From CAZCTC01 sp964501335 (GTDB lineage: Bacteria; Chloroflexota; Anaerolineae; B4-G1; SLSP01): a stretch of 55,612 nucleotides of DNA. The stretch spans positions 1 through 55,612 of the forward strand of contig CAZCTC010000052.1 in NCBI GenBank assembly GCA_964501335.1, written 5' to 3'. Of this stretch, positions 33,440 to 42,846 are shown one piece after another. The notes beneath the pieces are model-generated. The model searched no databases and was not told the origin of the DNA. It saw nothing but the letters and a program-made list of their open reading frames with translations. Position numbers and translations under genes: made by a program. Positions within the stretch are counted from its first letter, which is position 1; every line of letters begins with the position of its first letter.

Positions 33440-35605
33440 TTAGCGGTTGCGGGTGACGATGGGCAGGTAGAGATGGTTGGTGTAGGGCCGGGCAGTGGAG
33501 ACGACCAGCAGGGTGATGGAGGAGGCCGGATAGGTGGTGCTGATGACGTTGCCGTTGATGGGCAGGTTGGAGAGATGCTGGATGGACTGGAGGTTGGCAC
33601 TGCTGTAACGGTAGACTGAGGCACTGGCGGCCGGCGTGAAACCGCTGATGGTGAGTTGGGCGACCTGATCGGCGAAGCTTTTGTTGACGACCATCATGGT
33701 GAGGGTGTTGTCGGCGGCGCGTTCGGCGGCGTAGACGGCGACCTTTTCCTGATCGGAGCTGACCGATTGGATGCCGGTTTCACCGAAGGCGTGATCGGCA
33801 CCGTCGTAGTTCAGGTACATGCGGAAGGCGTAGGCGCCGGGTTGATCGCTGGTGGGCGGGCCCCAGAGGAAGGCGGCATCGAGTCCTTCCCGACCGAAGA
33901 TGCCGAGGAGGTCGGCCTGCGTGACGGCGCCGTTGATGTGTCCGTGGGCGCCCCAGTTGTATTCGGTGAGGGCCAGTTTGGTGCCGGTGTAGTTGTCGCT
34001 GACCCAGGCTTTCATGCGGGGGATCAAGTTAACGTAGTCATTGATCCAGCTTTCATCCAGATAGGTGGGGTCCCAAAGGGCGCGGGTAGAACGCAGGCGG
34101 AGGGCCTGCGTACTGACCGGGCCGGCATCGTCGGTGAAGGCACCGTTTTGAGGATAGAAGTGCAGGTCGAGGTAATCCAGGATGCGGACGCCGTGTTGCT
34201 GTTCGTAGGCGCGCATCTGTTGCAGATACCAGGCTACAAAGGGCGTTCCGCCGTGGGCATTGCGGTCCTGGGGATTGTTCCACCATTCGCCGCCGGGGGC
34301 CTGATCGAGGGCTGAGTAAAAGTAGGCGGTCCAGCCCCAGAGCACGGGGCCGGTAGTTGCGGCGGTGGGATCGGCGGCTTTTACTGCGGCGCCATAGGTG
34401 TAGGTGCGGTCGCGGAGTTCATCGTAGCTGGTGGGGCTGGGATGGACATCGCGGTGGGTGCTGTTCCAAAGCATCGGTTCGTTGTCCAGGCTGTAGAATT
34501 TCACGCCGCCGTTGGCGGCGTTGCCGTAGCGCTCTTTCAGGTGGTTGATCCAGCTTTGAACGAAGGAGGGGGTGATGGCGAGGCTGGTATCCTGAGGATC
34601 ATTGGTGGTGATGAGCGATCCATTGGCGTAGACGCCGTTGCCGCAGTCGCTGCGCCAGGGATCGGTGCTCTGTTGGGCTCCATATTTGGCCACACTGTAG
34701 GCGCAGCTGATCTCGCGCGATTTGGGGGTCCAGCCGATGAGCGGGACGGTCAAGAGGGTGGCGGTGCCGGTGCGGCGATCCTGTTCCACAAAGAGATCGG
34801 CCTCGGAGCCGTTGGGGGGATTGGTGAAGTTAGGGTTGTCGCTGGGGATATTTTCGAAATACCAGTCGCTGGCCCGGTTGCTGGTATCGTTTTGCCAGTT
34901 GTAGCGGGTCGTGGCATTGCCGCCCCAGCGGCGCGCGGGCAGGTTCAAGTCGGCGGCCAGGGTTTCGTCGGTATAGCTCATGCCGTAGATGTAGGGGTTG
35001 ATGGGGTGGCGGTTGGCCTGGGCGTTGACGGTCAGCGTGAGGACCTGGGGCGGGGGCAGGACGCCGTTTCCGACCAGGCTGACGGCATCCAGGTAGAAGG
35101 TGGCCTGGCTGTTGCCCTGGTTGTCCTGCCAGGTGATATCTCCGATGACGGAAGGGCTTCCCAGACTGGTGAGCGGAATTTCAACTTTGGTCCAGGTATT
35201 CGCCGTGAGGGTCAGGACGATTTTGGTATCGGATTCCAGGCTGACATTGATCCGCTGGCCGCTGGTGGTGCCGCCGTGAATCCAGAAGCGGAGATATTGA
35301 TACCCGGCGGTGCTGACGGGGCTGTTGGTGTGGATATAGAAGCCCCCCCAGGCTTCAGTAATGGTGGCGGCGATGGAGGCTGTGGTGTTGCTCAAGACGG
35401 GCGAGGCATTGTTTAAGTTATAGTTACCGCCCCAGGACCAATTTTCCCAGCCGCCGGCCAGAGCGTCGTTGTAGATGAAAGTTTCAGCGGTGGGGGCGGC
35501 CGGGGCGGCCTGGATGTGAGAAGGCAGTGTGGCCAGCCATAGCCCCAGGCCGAGCATCATGACGAGCGCGCCAAGCAGGGTTTTCAACGCAAGATTTCTG
35601 TTCAT
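33440..35605 (-). CDS. Secreted GH44-family glycoside hydrolase
   Basis: This 721-residue protein starts with a signal peptide (residues 1-34, ending HIQAAPA). About 40-190 is a carbohydrate-binding-like beta sandwich (WSWGGNYNL, YLRFWIHGG, FYLDAVSLVG). The GH44 catalytic barrel follows, with INPYIYGMSYTDE, RRWGGNATTRYNW, the acid/base Glu in YSLDNEPMLW and the nucleophile Glu in LALTEYNWGAHG. GH44 enzymes cleave beta-1,4-glucans such as xyloglucan or cellulose. A C-terminal beta domain closes with YLPIVTRNR, a tail shared with two other exported proteins here. AAGGAGG precedes the ATG. A consensus promoter lies upstream. Confidence 0.88.
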   Translation of the reverse strand: MNRNLALKTLLGALVMMLGLGLWLATLPSHIQAAPAAPTAETFIYNDALAGGWENWSWGGNYNLNNASPVLSNTTASIAATITEAWGGFYIHTNSPVSTAGYQYLRFWIHGGTTSGQRINVSLESDTKIVLTLTANTWTKVEIPLTSLGSPSVIGDITWQDNQGNSQATFYLDAVSLVGNGVLPPPQVLTLTVNAQANRHPINPYIYGMSYTDETLAADLNLPARRWGGNATTRYNWQNDTSNRASDWYFENIPSDNPNFTNPPNGSEADLFVEQDRRTGTATLLTVPLIGWTPKSREISCAYSVAKYGAQQSTDPWRSDCGNGVYANGSLITTNDPQDTSLAITPSFVQSWINHLKERYGNAANGGVKFYSLDNEPMLWNSTHRDVHPSPTSYDELRDRTYTYGAAVKAADPTAATTGPVLWGWTAYFYSALDQAPGGEWWNNPQDRNAHGGTPFVAWYLQQMRAYEQQHGVRILDYLDLHFYPQNGAFTDDAGPVSTQALRLRSTRALWDPTYLDESWINDYVNLIPRMKAWVSDNYTGTKLALTEYNWGAHGHINGAVTQADLLGIFGREGLDAAFLWGPPTSDQPGAYAFRMYLNYDGADHAFGETGIQSVSSDQEKVAVYAAERAADNTLTMMVVNKSFADQVAQLTISGFTPAASASVYRYSSANLQSIQHLSNLPINGNVISTTYPASSITLLVVSTARPYTNHLYLPIVTRNR

Positions 35606-35624
35606 ACCTGAGAATCCTCCTTAA

Positions 35625-35640
35625 ATTCATTCGAATGAAT
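35625..35640. promoter_or_regulatory. Perfect 16-bp palindrome in the GH44 leader
   Basis: ATTCATTCGAATGAAT is fully self-complementary and stands between the GH44 promoter and its ribosome binding site, about 20 bases before the start codon. It could be a repressor site; no regulator gene is adjacent. Confidence 0.5.
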
Positions 35641-35687
35641 GACGAATAGGGTATGGTTTGCGGGGTAGAAGGCTGGAAACCAGTGAG

Positions 35688-35715
35688 ATTATAGGTAGAA
35701 GCGAAAGGTTGTCAA
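35688..35715 (-). promoter_or_regulatory. Consensus promoter of the GH44 gene
   Basis: On the minus strand TTGACA (35710-35715) and TATAAT (35688-35693) stand 16 bases apart. Both hexamers are perfect. It directs transcription into GH44 with a leader of about 75 bases. Confidence 0.8.
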
Positions 35716-35733
35716 AAGGTTGCCGGTGCAGGC

Positions 35734-35761
35734 TTGACTTATTCCGGCCTGACGTTAGAAT
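35734..35761 (+). promoter_or_regulatory. Promoter of the radical SAM cluster
   Basis: TTGACT (35734-35739), a 16-base spacer and TAGAAT (35756-35761) face the radical SAM cluster, back to back with the GH44 promoter. The implied leader is about 150 bases and holds no convincing precursor-peptide gene. Confidence 0.6.
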
Positions 35762-35915
35762 TAAAGAAATTCATTTGTTTTATCATCTAAATTCAGGCTG
35801 GCCTTTCCACCTTTGCTCATAGTAGTATCCCGAGCCGGGAAATTTTTCCCTTCGGCGTTTGTTGCCCGCCCTGCATGGTTGATGTTTGGGAGGCGTCGGC
35901 ATCGGGAGCCACCCC

Positions 35916-37472
35916 ATGAAAATATTGCTGGGCAGTCTGTTTTTTCCCCGTGAGGAAGGTCCCGGAGAGCATCTGGGGCTGGCTTATCTGGCCGCGTTGC
36001 TCCGTGAGGCGGGGCATGAAGTTGAGATCCTGGACACCCTGTTGATGGATCTCAATTTTGAAGAGACGCTGCGGTTTTTGACCTCTCATTCCTTCGATCT
36101 CCTGGGCATTTCCACGTTTGAGCGGGGCATGGAACCCTTACAGCATTTGCTGGAGCAATTGCGGGCTGCCGGAGTGACGACGCCGGTGGTGTTGGGGGGA
36201 CATTTTGCCAGCTTCCGTTGTGTCGAGTTGTTGACTCTGTGGAAGTCCGTCGATGCAATTTGCCTGGGAGAGGGTGAGCTGCCGCTGCGGTTGTTGGTGG
36301 ATCGATTGGATCAGCCCCGGCGGTGGCGGGAAATTCCGGGATTGGCGGGGCGAGACGGCGCGGGGTTGTATATCAATCCGCCGGCATCGGGGGCGGTGCT
36401 TTCAAAATTGCCTTTTCCCGTGCGCGATACTCTCCCGGCTGTTTTGAATTTGAAGGGACGGGCTTCTTTATCTTCCAGTCGGGGGTGTTATGGCCGGTGT
36501 GCTTTTTGCAGTATCGCCGCCTTTTATCGGCTGGCGCCCGGACCGATCTGGCGGGCGCGCCCTCCTCTCCATGTGGTCAATGAGATGTCTGAGGTGGCTT
36601 TGCGTTGGGCGCCGGCCGCTTTTGAATTTGTGGACGACAACTTTATGGGAGTCGGCCAGGAGGGGGGCTCTCGGGCGCGAACGATTGCGGAAGAGTTGTT
36701 GCGACGGGGGTTGACGACGCCGTTCAGTTTTGCCTGTCGGGCCGATAACGTGGAGGCCGGGCTCTTTCGTTATCTGCAGCGGGCCGGGCTGGATGAAGTT
36801 TTTCTGGGCGTGGAATCGGGGGCGCCGGAGGCTTTGCGGCGTTATGACAAACGTTCGACCGTAGAACAGGCGGTACGGGCTTTAGCGGTTTTATTGCATG
36901 TCGGCGTGCGTCCCCGGCTGGGTTTTATCATGTTTGATCCCTACACCACGTTGGAGCAACTGGCTCAGAATCTTATTTTCCTCAAGGCGGAGAACCGTTA
37001 TCGCTGGCTGGCGGCTCCGGATCTTTTGCACAGCCGTCTGATTGCTTTTTCCGGGACGCCGATGGCCAATCGTTTGCAGCAGGAAGGGAATATTCGGTGG
37101 AACGGCTTGCATCCCGTCTATCACTTTTACGATGTGGGGACGGCCTGGGTGTATCGTCAGGTAGAACTCTGGATGGAGGCGGGGCAGGTATTTGAATCCC
37201 GGCTGCGGATCTTGAAGTGGCGCTGGCGGATGGGGATGGGCGATGCGCGGTTTTGGCGCAGCCTGGAGTCTCTGGAAGGCCGGTATATGGAAGCGTTGCT
37301 GGCTTTTTTGGATGAGAGTGTGGCTCGGGGGCGATCCAAACAGCTCGTTCCTGAGATAGGGGCATTGCAACGGACACGGGAGATCTTGTTGGCGCCGCTG
37401 TGGGCGGCATTGGATCAAATCGAAGCGGTGGGCAGCAATCGAATTGGTCCGATTAACAGGAGTCCAGCATGA
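35916..37472 (+). CDS. B12-binding radical SAM protein
   Basis: This 518-residue protein has an N-terminal cobalamin-binding-like domain (residues 1-130: LGLAYLAALLREAGHEVEILD, FDLLGISTFERG, TPVVLGGHFASF, DAICLGEGE). The radical SAM motif is SSRGCYGRCAFCSI, with Cys in CxxxCxxC. VDDNFMG, CRADNVEAGLFRYL and VFLGVESGAPEAL are typical later blocks. Such enzymes often methylate unactivated carbon or phosphorus. The ATG at 35916 overlaps a tiny upstream frame. It is the first of five genes linked by ATGA overlaps. Confidence 0.85.
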   Translation: MKILLGSLFFPREEGPGEHLGLAYLAALLREAGHEVEILDTLLMDLNFEETLRFLTSHSFDLLGISTFERGMEPLQHLLEQLRAAGVTTPVVLGGHFASFRCVELLTLWKSVDAICLGEGELPLRLLVDRLDQPRRWREIPGLAGRDGAGLYINPPASGAVLSKLPFPVRDTLPAVLNLKGRASLSSSRGCYGRCAFCSIAAFYRLAPGPIWRARPPLHVVNEMSEVALRWAPAAFEFVDDNFMGVGQEGGSRARTIAEELLRRGLTTPFSFACRADNVEAGLFRYLQRAGLDEVFLGVESGAPEALRRYDKRSTVEQAVRALAVLLHVGVRPRLGFIMFDPYTTLEQLAQNLIFLKAENRYRWLAAPDLLHSRLIAFSGTPMANRLQQEGNIRWNGLHPVYHFYDVGTAWVYRQVELWMEAGQVFESRLRILKWRWRMGMGDARFWRSLESLEGRYMEALLAFLDESVARGRSKQLVPEIGALQRTREILLAPLWAALDQIEAVGSNRIGPINRSPA

Positions 37473-39286
37473 TTTTGAACAGCGTTTTGCCGTTGCCGGG
37501 GGGAATGATTCCCGATTATTTTTTTACCCAGAGCTGGGTGGGCCGCTCGATGGCCGGGATGCGACAGGATTTGGGGAGGCGGAGCAGTGTGTTCGATCAG
37601 GATTTGCGTTCCGGACGCCTGCGCGTTTTACGGCCGACTTATCTATGGGTTCCTTCGCAGTGGTTTATCCGGCTGGACGACCTGACACGGGAACTTGTCC
37701 ATGTGACGGGGCGGGCAGAGGTTGCAGAATCTCCTTATGGGTTGATCGTTCCACTGCTGAAGACCGTGTTGGCGTTGAGTGCCAGGGAAAAGCAGATTCT
37801 CGATACGCTTGAGGAGGTTCAGCCTTTGGAGGATGCTTTGATGGTCCTGCGGCGGATTTTGCCGTCGTATGAAGATCCGGCGCGGTTCCTGGCGGCGATG
37901 GAGCTGCGCGGGCTGGTACGGTATGCTTTTTCCAATCAGTTGCAATATCACAGCCTGCGACCGACGGGGCCGGCTCCGGACTATACTCAGACGGCCTTGC
38001 CCCATCACACCATCGGGGTGCCGGCGCTCTCGCGTTTTTTGATTTCCCTGACGAACCGTTGCCCCTGTCGTTGCCTTTATTGTTACTACAACCATATTAC
38101 GGAGGCCGGACCGATTCATGCGTCGGAAGGGATGGAGGGAGCACGGACCATTTCCGTGGCCCGGTTGAAGCAGGCGATCGATTTCATTGTGCAGGTGGCG
38201 GAGTACAAACAACATCCCGAGGTTTTGATCAACTGGTGGGGCGGAGATCCAACGGAGATGCCGGAACTGGTGCAGTTGGGGACGGAGTATGCTTTGCAGC
38301 AATTTGCACGGGTAGGACGACGGGTGCGCTTTGCGTTAGACAGCAGCATGGTGACGGTGCGGGCCCGACGGTTGCTACCGTTGATAGTTGAAGAGGGATT
38401 TTCATTGGCGCTCAGCGCAGACGGTCCGGCGGAATTGCACAATCGCAATCGCCCTCTGCGGGCCGATCTGGAGGATCCTTTGGGGCTGGGCAGTTATGCC
38501 AGTCTGGAACGGTTGCGATGGGAGTTGTTGCCGCGGGCGCTTTCGGGAGAAGAGCGATTGCGGCGGGTTCTGGCCCGTGAGCCGGCGATGGAGCGTCCGG
38601 GGCTTCAAGTCAAGCATCGCTGTACGCTGCGCGGGGCGGATGTTCCTTTGTATAGAGAGCTGGTGGAACATTTTACGGCCTTCAATCAGCCTTTTGAGAT
38701 TGCGCTGGCGGCACCGGCTGAGGTAACGGCAAAAGTTGAGTTTGTGGAGCAGATTATCGAGGCTTTACGGCGGGCGCAGCAGAGCCTGTTCCGGGCTTAC
38801 CAGGAAGGCGATCCGCAGGCGGCGCTGGGGGTTTTTCTGAATGGGCATACCAATCCCTGCAGCGGGTTGGCGATGCTTTACACCCGTTGCGGTTTTGGGG
38901 GCGGCAATGTGTTGGTTTCAATGGATGGAAATCTTTATACCTGTCATCGTTTTGCGGGGGAGCAGGAGTTTAAGATCGGTACCGTGAGCGATTCTCCGCA
39001 GGCCGTGGAACAGGCCTGTTTGTCTTTATCTGGATGGTGGCTGTTGAAGTTCAAGCCGTGCGTCTACTGCGAGCGACAGCGTTATTGTTCGGGTGGGGGG
39101 TGCGCTTATGAGAGCTGGTTGCAGCATGGTAATCTTTCGACCAATTCGGGGTGTCCTTCCGTGGAGATGATTGAGGAACGGGCGCGGCTGATCTATATTT
39201 TCAACGAGCTATATGGGCGATTCCCGGCGATGGATGATTTGACGAACTGGGACAGCTCGCACACGCGGCATTTGTGGTTTATATGA
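37469..39286 (+). CDS. Radical SAM/SPASM peptide-maturase-like protein
   Basis: This 605-residue protein has an unassigned N-terminal part of about 185 residues, partly helical (LSAREKQILDTLEEVQPLEDAL), which could be a substrate-recognition domain. The radical SAM motif lies in LTNRCPCRCLYCYYN, followed by INWWGGDPTEMPELVQ, the GGEP-like block. The C-terminal end has SPASM cysteines: YTRCGFGGGNVLVSMDGNLYTC (in part CGFGGGNVLVSMDGN), KPCVYCERQRYC, GGGCAYES and SGCPSVEM. This arrangement is that of RiPP maturases and anaerobic sulfatase-maturing enzymes. A middle insert near 330-390 is unusual. It shares ATGA with the genes on both sides. Confidence 0.85.
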   Translation: MILNSVLPLPGGMIPDYFFTQSWVGRSMAGMRQDLGRRSSVFDQDLRSGRLRVLRPTYLWVPSQWFIRLDDLTRELVHVTGRAEVAESPYGLIVPLLKTVLALSAREKQILDTLEEVQPLEDALMVLRRILPSYEDPARFLAAMELRGLVRYAFSNQLQYHSLRPTGPAPDYTQTALPHHTIGVPALSRFLISLTNRCPCRCLYCYYNHITEAGPIHASEGMEGARTISVARLKQAIDFIVQVAEYKQHPEVLINWWGGDPTEMPELVQLGTEYALQQFARVGRRVRFALDSSMVTVRARRLLPLIVEEGFSLALSADGPAELHNRNRPLRADLEDPLGLGSYASLERLRWELLPRALSGEERLRRVLAREPAMERPGLQVKHRCTLRGADVPLYRELVEHFTAFNQPFEIALAAPAEVTAKVEFVEQIIEALRRAQQSLFRAYQEGDPQAALGVFLNGHTNPCSGLAMLYTRCGFGGGNVLVSMDGNLYTCHRFAGEQEFKIGTVSDSPQAVEQACLSLSGWWLLKFKPCVYCERQRYCSGGGCAYESWLQHGNLSTNSGCPSVEMIEERARLIYIFNELYGRFPAMDDLTNWDSSHTRHLWFI

Positions 39287-39936
39287 TTTTTATGAGAGCG
39301 CCTTTGATTGCTTTTTGTGGTATCGATGGAGCGGGGAAGACTTTGCAGGCGGGGCGGACTGCGGAATGGTTGGCCGGCGAAGGGTGGACGGTGCGGCAGA
39401 TCAAGCCGCTGCAGCGGGAAGGGTCGGCCTTTTTTCGAACGCTGGAGGTGATCAAAGCGGCGGGCGGTTTTCCCAAGGAATTTGTGGTGTTGCTTTTTGC
39501 CTTTGAATGTCTGCGGCATATTCGAGAAGAGATCCTGCCGGCTTTGGAAAGCGGCCAGGCGGTGATCTGTGATCGTTATATCTATTCGCATGAAGCCTAT
39601 GCCCTGGCTCAAGGGGTGGATTTTACCTGGGGGCGGCGGATTTTGGAGCTGGCGCCCCGACCAGATCTGACATTCCTGTTGGATTTGCCGGAGGAGACGG
39701 CCTTGAAACGAATTCATATGCGAGGAAAGCCTCTGACCCGAGATGAGACGTTGGAAACTTTGCGGCGGGTCAGGGAGCAATTTCTCTGTCTGGTGGAGGC
39801 TCACGGAATGGTTACCATCGATGCCGTTTGCAGTTGCGATGAAGTTCAGGGCTTAATCCGGGAGCAGATTCGAGAGCGGTGGCCTGTTGTTGCCGCCCGG
39901 GCGGCTTTTACTATCTCGGAGGTTGGTGAAAGATGA
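39283..39936 (+). CDS. Thymidylate-kinase-like protein
   Basis: This 217-residue protein belongs to the thymidylate kinase family. The P-loop is GIDGAGKT near residue 13; CDRYIYSHEAYA is the DRY segment, and PDLTFLLDLPEETALKRI is the family strand. The usual early block after the P-loop is altered (LQAGRTAEWLAGEG), and it lies in a radical SAM cluster rather than with replication genes, so its substrate may not be dTMP. The ATG at 39283 makes an ATGA overlap with the gene before; ATG 39292 is an alternative. Confidence 0.8.
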   Translation: MIFMRAPLIAFCGIDGAGKTLQAGRTAEWLAGEGWTVRQIKPLQREGSAFFRTLEVIKAAGGFPKEFVVLLFAFECLRHIREEILPALESGQAVICDRYIYSHEAYALAQGVDFTWGRRILELAPRPDLTFLLDLPEETALKRIHMRGKPLTRDETLETLRRVREQFLCLVEAHGMVTIDAVCSCDEVQGLIREQIRERWPVVAARAAFTISEVGER

Positions 39937-41417
39937 AAGTTTTACTGGTCAGTCCACAGTCGCGGTTTTTGAATTTGCGGGATCGTTATCCTTATGGGTT
40001 GTACGCTTTGTCGGCGCAGTTGGAAGCTCACGGGCATGAGGCTCCGGTGTTCGATCTGGAGCTGGCGCCGATGGATATCGAAATGGTATTGGATCGGGAG
40101 CGGCCTGATGTGTTGGGTATTACGGCGGTGACGCATACCCGTTTTGAGGCGATTGAGGTGGCCCGGCGGGCTCGCCGGGCGTCGCCGGGGCTTTTTATCG
40201 TGGTGGGCGGTCCTCACTTTACTTTTACGACGGAGGATACGTTGACCCATGTACCGGAGATCAATGCCATTGTGCGGGGAGAGGGGGAGGCGACGCTGGT
40301 CGAGCTGTTGGATCAGCTGGACAAGGGGAAGGAGATCGATTCGGTGTTGGGGATTTCCCGGAATGTAGACGGTCAGGTGGTCCACACGGCGGATCGGCCG
40401 CCGGTGATGGATCTGGATACGCTGGCGCCGTTGCGTTGGGATAAGATTCCGCTGGAACGTTACGATCATCGGCTGGATTTTATCAATTTGCCCTGTGTTC
40501 CGATTCTGACCAGTCGGGGATGTCCGGTGCGTTGTACTTTTTGTGCGGCGACCCATATGTGGGGACTTTATCCCCGGCGGCGCCATCCGGCGCTGGTAGT
40601 CGATGAGATTGCCGAGGCGCTGGAGCGCTTCAATTTGAAGGGTGTGCGTTTTAACGATGACGCGTTGACTCTTTCCCGATCCCATGTGCTGGCTTTGTGT
40701 GATGCCATCGAACAGAAGGGGGTGGAATTTTCGTGGGCCTGTCAGGTGCGCGTGGACACGGTTGATTATGCACTGTTGAGTCGGATGAAAGAGGCCGGGT
40801 GTTATTTTGTGGCTTTTGGGGTTGAGACGGCGGCTTCGCGGCTTTTGGAATCGATTCACAAGAAGATTTCGCTGGAGCAGGTCAAGCAGACCCTCAGCGA
40901 CTGTCAATTGTTGGGGTTGAAGGCGAAGGCCTGTTTTATGTATGCGCTGCCGGATGAGACCGATGCAGAGCGTTATCAGACGTTCCACTTTATGGAGCGG
41001 ATCAGTGAGGCCGTGACTGCTTTTTCGATCACACCGACGATTATCTATCCGGGGACCGGAGTGGAGCGGCTGGCGCGGGCCCGAGGGGTGCTGGCGCCGG
41101 AGTTTTCATGGAGTGAGCCTTATTACAATGCTCACAATGCGACCATTGGGACGGCATTGGCGACCGTTCCCTTATATACCGAGGCGTTGACTTCGGAGGA
41201 GATTGCGGCCATCGATCGGCAGCTTAAGACGGATTTACGGGTGGTCCGGGCTGTCCGTTCGATTCAGAACGGTTCGGTGGGGGAGGTGGTGCGGCATGCC
41301 CGGCGTTACATTGCCGGTTTTTCTCGCGTGCGCAATCAGGCGGCGTTAAAGGAGCGGCTGCGGATCGGTCGTCAGGTTTTTAATCGGCTTTCCAATCGTA
41401 AGCCGCCGGAAAAGTAA
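39933..41417 (+). CDS. Second B12-binding radical SAM protein
   Basis: This 494-residue protein has a cobalamin-binding-like N-terminal domain (YPYGLYALSAQLEAHGHEAPVFD, PDVLGITAVTHTRFEAIEVA, VVGGPHFTFT, IVRGEGEATL). The radical SAM cluster motif lies in TSRGCPVRCTFCAA near residue 190. NDDALTLSRSHVLALCDAI and FGVETAASRLLESI are later barrel elements. It ends in a charged C-terminus. It is distantly similar in layout to the first gene of the cluster but clearly a separate enzyme. ATGA overlap with the kinase-like gene. Confidence 0.85.
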   Translation: MKVLLVSPQSRFLNLRDRYPYGLYALSAQLEAHGHEAPVFDLELAPMDIEMVLDRERPDVLGITAVTHTRFEAIEVARRARRASPGLFIVVGGPHFTFTTEDTLTHVPEINAIVRGEGEATLVELLDQLDKGKEIDSVLGISRNVDGQVVHTADRPPVMDLDTLAPLRWDKIPLERYDHRLDFINLPCVPILTSRGCPVRCTFCAATHMWGLYPRRRHPALVVDEIAEALERFNLKGVRFNDDALTLSRSHVLALCDAIEQKGVEFSWACQVRVDTVDYALLSRMKEAGCYFVAFGVETAASRLLESIHKKISLEQVKQTLSDCQLLGLKAKACFMYALPDETDAERYQTFHFMERISEAVTAFSITPTIIYPGTGVERLARARGVLAPEFSWSEPYYNAHNATIGTALATVPLYTEALTSEEIAAIDRQLKTDLRVVRAVRSIQNGSVGEVVRHARRYIAGFSRVRNQAALKERLRIGRQVFNRLSNRKPPEK

Positions 41418-41423
41418 GGGGCG

Positions 41424-42653
41424 ATGCTGGCGCCGGAGGATCAGCTGTTGCTGGCGGGGGCGCGAACCGATCCGGATGCGGAGCGAGATCGGGAGATCGC
41501 CGCGTTGCTGGAGGGCCGGCTGGACTGGGCTGTCTTGCTGGAAACGGCACGCCATCACGCCGTGAGTGGAATGTTATATGCTACCCTGGTGCGATTTCCC
41601 CAGGTTCCGGTCCAGGTGTTGGAAGCGTTGCAGTTTCATTATCATGCCAATCGCGAACGCGCGCAGAAATACTATCGGGAGGTGGGCCCGCTGCTGGAAA
41701 GTTTAGAGGCAGCGGGCCTGTCCTGTCTTTTGCTCAAAGGTGGGGCGCTGGCGTTGACAGTTTATCCAGATTGGGGAATGCGCTGGTTTCATGATTTTGA
41801 TCTGTTGGTGCGGGTTGAAGATGTGGGACGATTGCCGGAGGTGTTGGAGGGGTTTGAGATCGAACTGCCGGTCTATCCATCGCGATGGCATGCGCGGTGG
41901 GCCTGGGGGCAGCCGGAACAGAAATGGATTCGAGGCAGTCTGGTATTGGATGTGCACTGGTCTTTGCTCAGCGGGGAATTTTCCGCCCGGATTTGGGAGC
42001 GGGCGCTGTGGGTTGAGCGGGAGGGTATTCGGGTGCGAGTTCCGGCCCCGACGCAGATGTTGATCCATCTGGTAGCGCATATGCATCGGCATCTGCTCCA
42101 TGGAGGAGTGAATCGGTTGAACTGGTATTGTGACATTGCGGAGCTGGTGCGGCAGCAGGGGGCGGAGATCGATTGGACGGAAGTGGTTACGATCTTACGG
42201 CGAGAGGGGGTAGGACTGGCCGCCGTGATTTTGTCACTGGTGCGGGAGGGATTGGGGGCTCCTGTGCCGGAGGCGGTGTTACTGGATTTGTGGAATTCGG
42301 CGGCGCCGTTACCGGCGTGGGAGAAGATCTATGCGGTGACGGTCAAGGCGCTGCCGGGGCCGGCGGCTTATTCTACGCGGGCGCATAGTGGAATTTACAA
42401 CCTTTCTCAGATACGAGGGCTGAGGGATTATTGGGCTTATTTGGTCGGGTATCTTTTTCCGAGTCTGGATTTTATGGAGATGCGTTATCACACACGGCGG
42501 CCGCGGGTGTATTGGTGGTATCTGGGGCGGTTGGGGGGGCTGGTGGCGGCGGGTGGGGCGGCGTTGCTGGCGTGGCTGCGGTTTCCATTACAGCGATCGC
42601 TGGCGATGGAGGCTTATCAGGAGATCGCCCGGCTGGCGCGGAGGGGGAAATAA
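41424..42653 (+). CDS. Nucleotidyltransferase-family protein (PF14907 type)
   Basis: This 409-residue protein has the signature of the uncharacterised nucleotidyltransferase family: LLLKGGALALTVYPDWGMRWFHDFDLLV around residue 100-130, quoted by its key parts LLKGGAL and DFDLLV, where the Asp pair would bind metal. LDVHWSLLSGEF and MLIHLVAHMHRHLLHGG follow in family order. Two hydrophobic segments near the C-terminus may touch the membrane. Proteins of this family are frequent in RiPP clusters. AAGGGG precedes the ATG, six bases after the second B12 radical SAM gene. Confidence 0.82.
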   Translation: MLAPEDQLLLAGARTDPDAERDREIAALLEGRLDWAVLLETARHHAVSGMLYATLVRFPQVPVQVLEALQFHYHANRERAQKYYREVGPLLESLEAAGLSCLLLKGGALALTVYPDWGMRWFHDFDLLVRVEDVGRLPEVLEGFEIELPVYPSRWHARWAWGQPEQKWIRGSLVLDVHWSLLSGEFSARIWERALWVEREGIRVRVPAPTQMLIHLVAHMHRHLLHGGVNRLNWYCDIAELVRQQGAEIDWTEVVTILRREGVGLAAVILSLVREGLGAPVPEAVLLDLWNSAAPLPAWEKIYAVTVKALPGPAAYSTRAHSGIYNLSQIRGLRDYWAYLVGYLFPSLDFMEMRYHTRRPRVYWWYLGRLGGLVAAGGAALLAWLRFPLQRSLAMEAYQEIARLARRGK

Positions 42654-42659
42654 AAGTCC

Positions 42660-42695
42660 ATGTTTTGGCGCGCCGTCTGCGGCGCGTCAAAACAT
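42660..42695 (+). terminator. Terminator-like hairpin after the radical SAM cluster
   Basis: ATGTTTTGGCGCGCCG (42660-42675) pairs with CGGCGCGTCAAAACAT (42680-42695), with one G-T pair and loop TCTG. It has the ATGTTTT flank of the dispersed hairpin family. A second hairpin (TCAACGGGCG ... CGCCCGTTGA, about 42797-42833) follows, before the hydrolase stop. The rest of the 190-base gap shows nothing. Confidence 0.6.
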
Positions 42696-42846
42696 AAACC
42701 AAAAATCTCTTTCCTGATCCAGCGCGTCGATTTTTACCTGAAAGTATTTAATGCGGGACGTAAAAACTGTTTTTATTTTATACAGGCCGAATATTTATCA
42801 ACGGGCGTGCCTTTACAGGATTCGCCCGTTGACAATGTGTGGGACT

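Noticed and set aside
35875..35919. 14-codon frame MVDVWEASASGATP ahead of the radical SAM cluster as a RiPP precursor
   Set aside because: It has no ribosome binding site, no leader-core pattern, and is too short; its overlap with the next start is probably chance.
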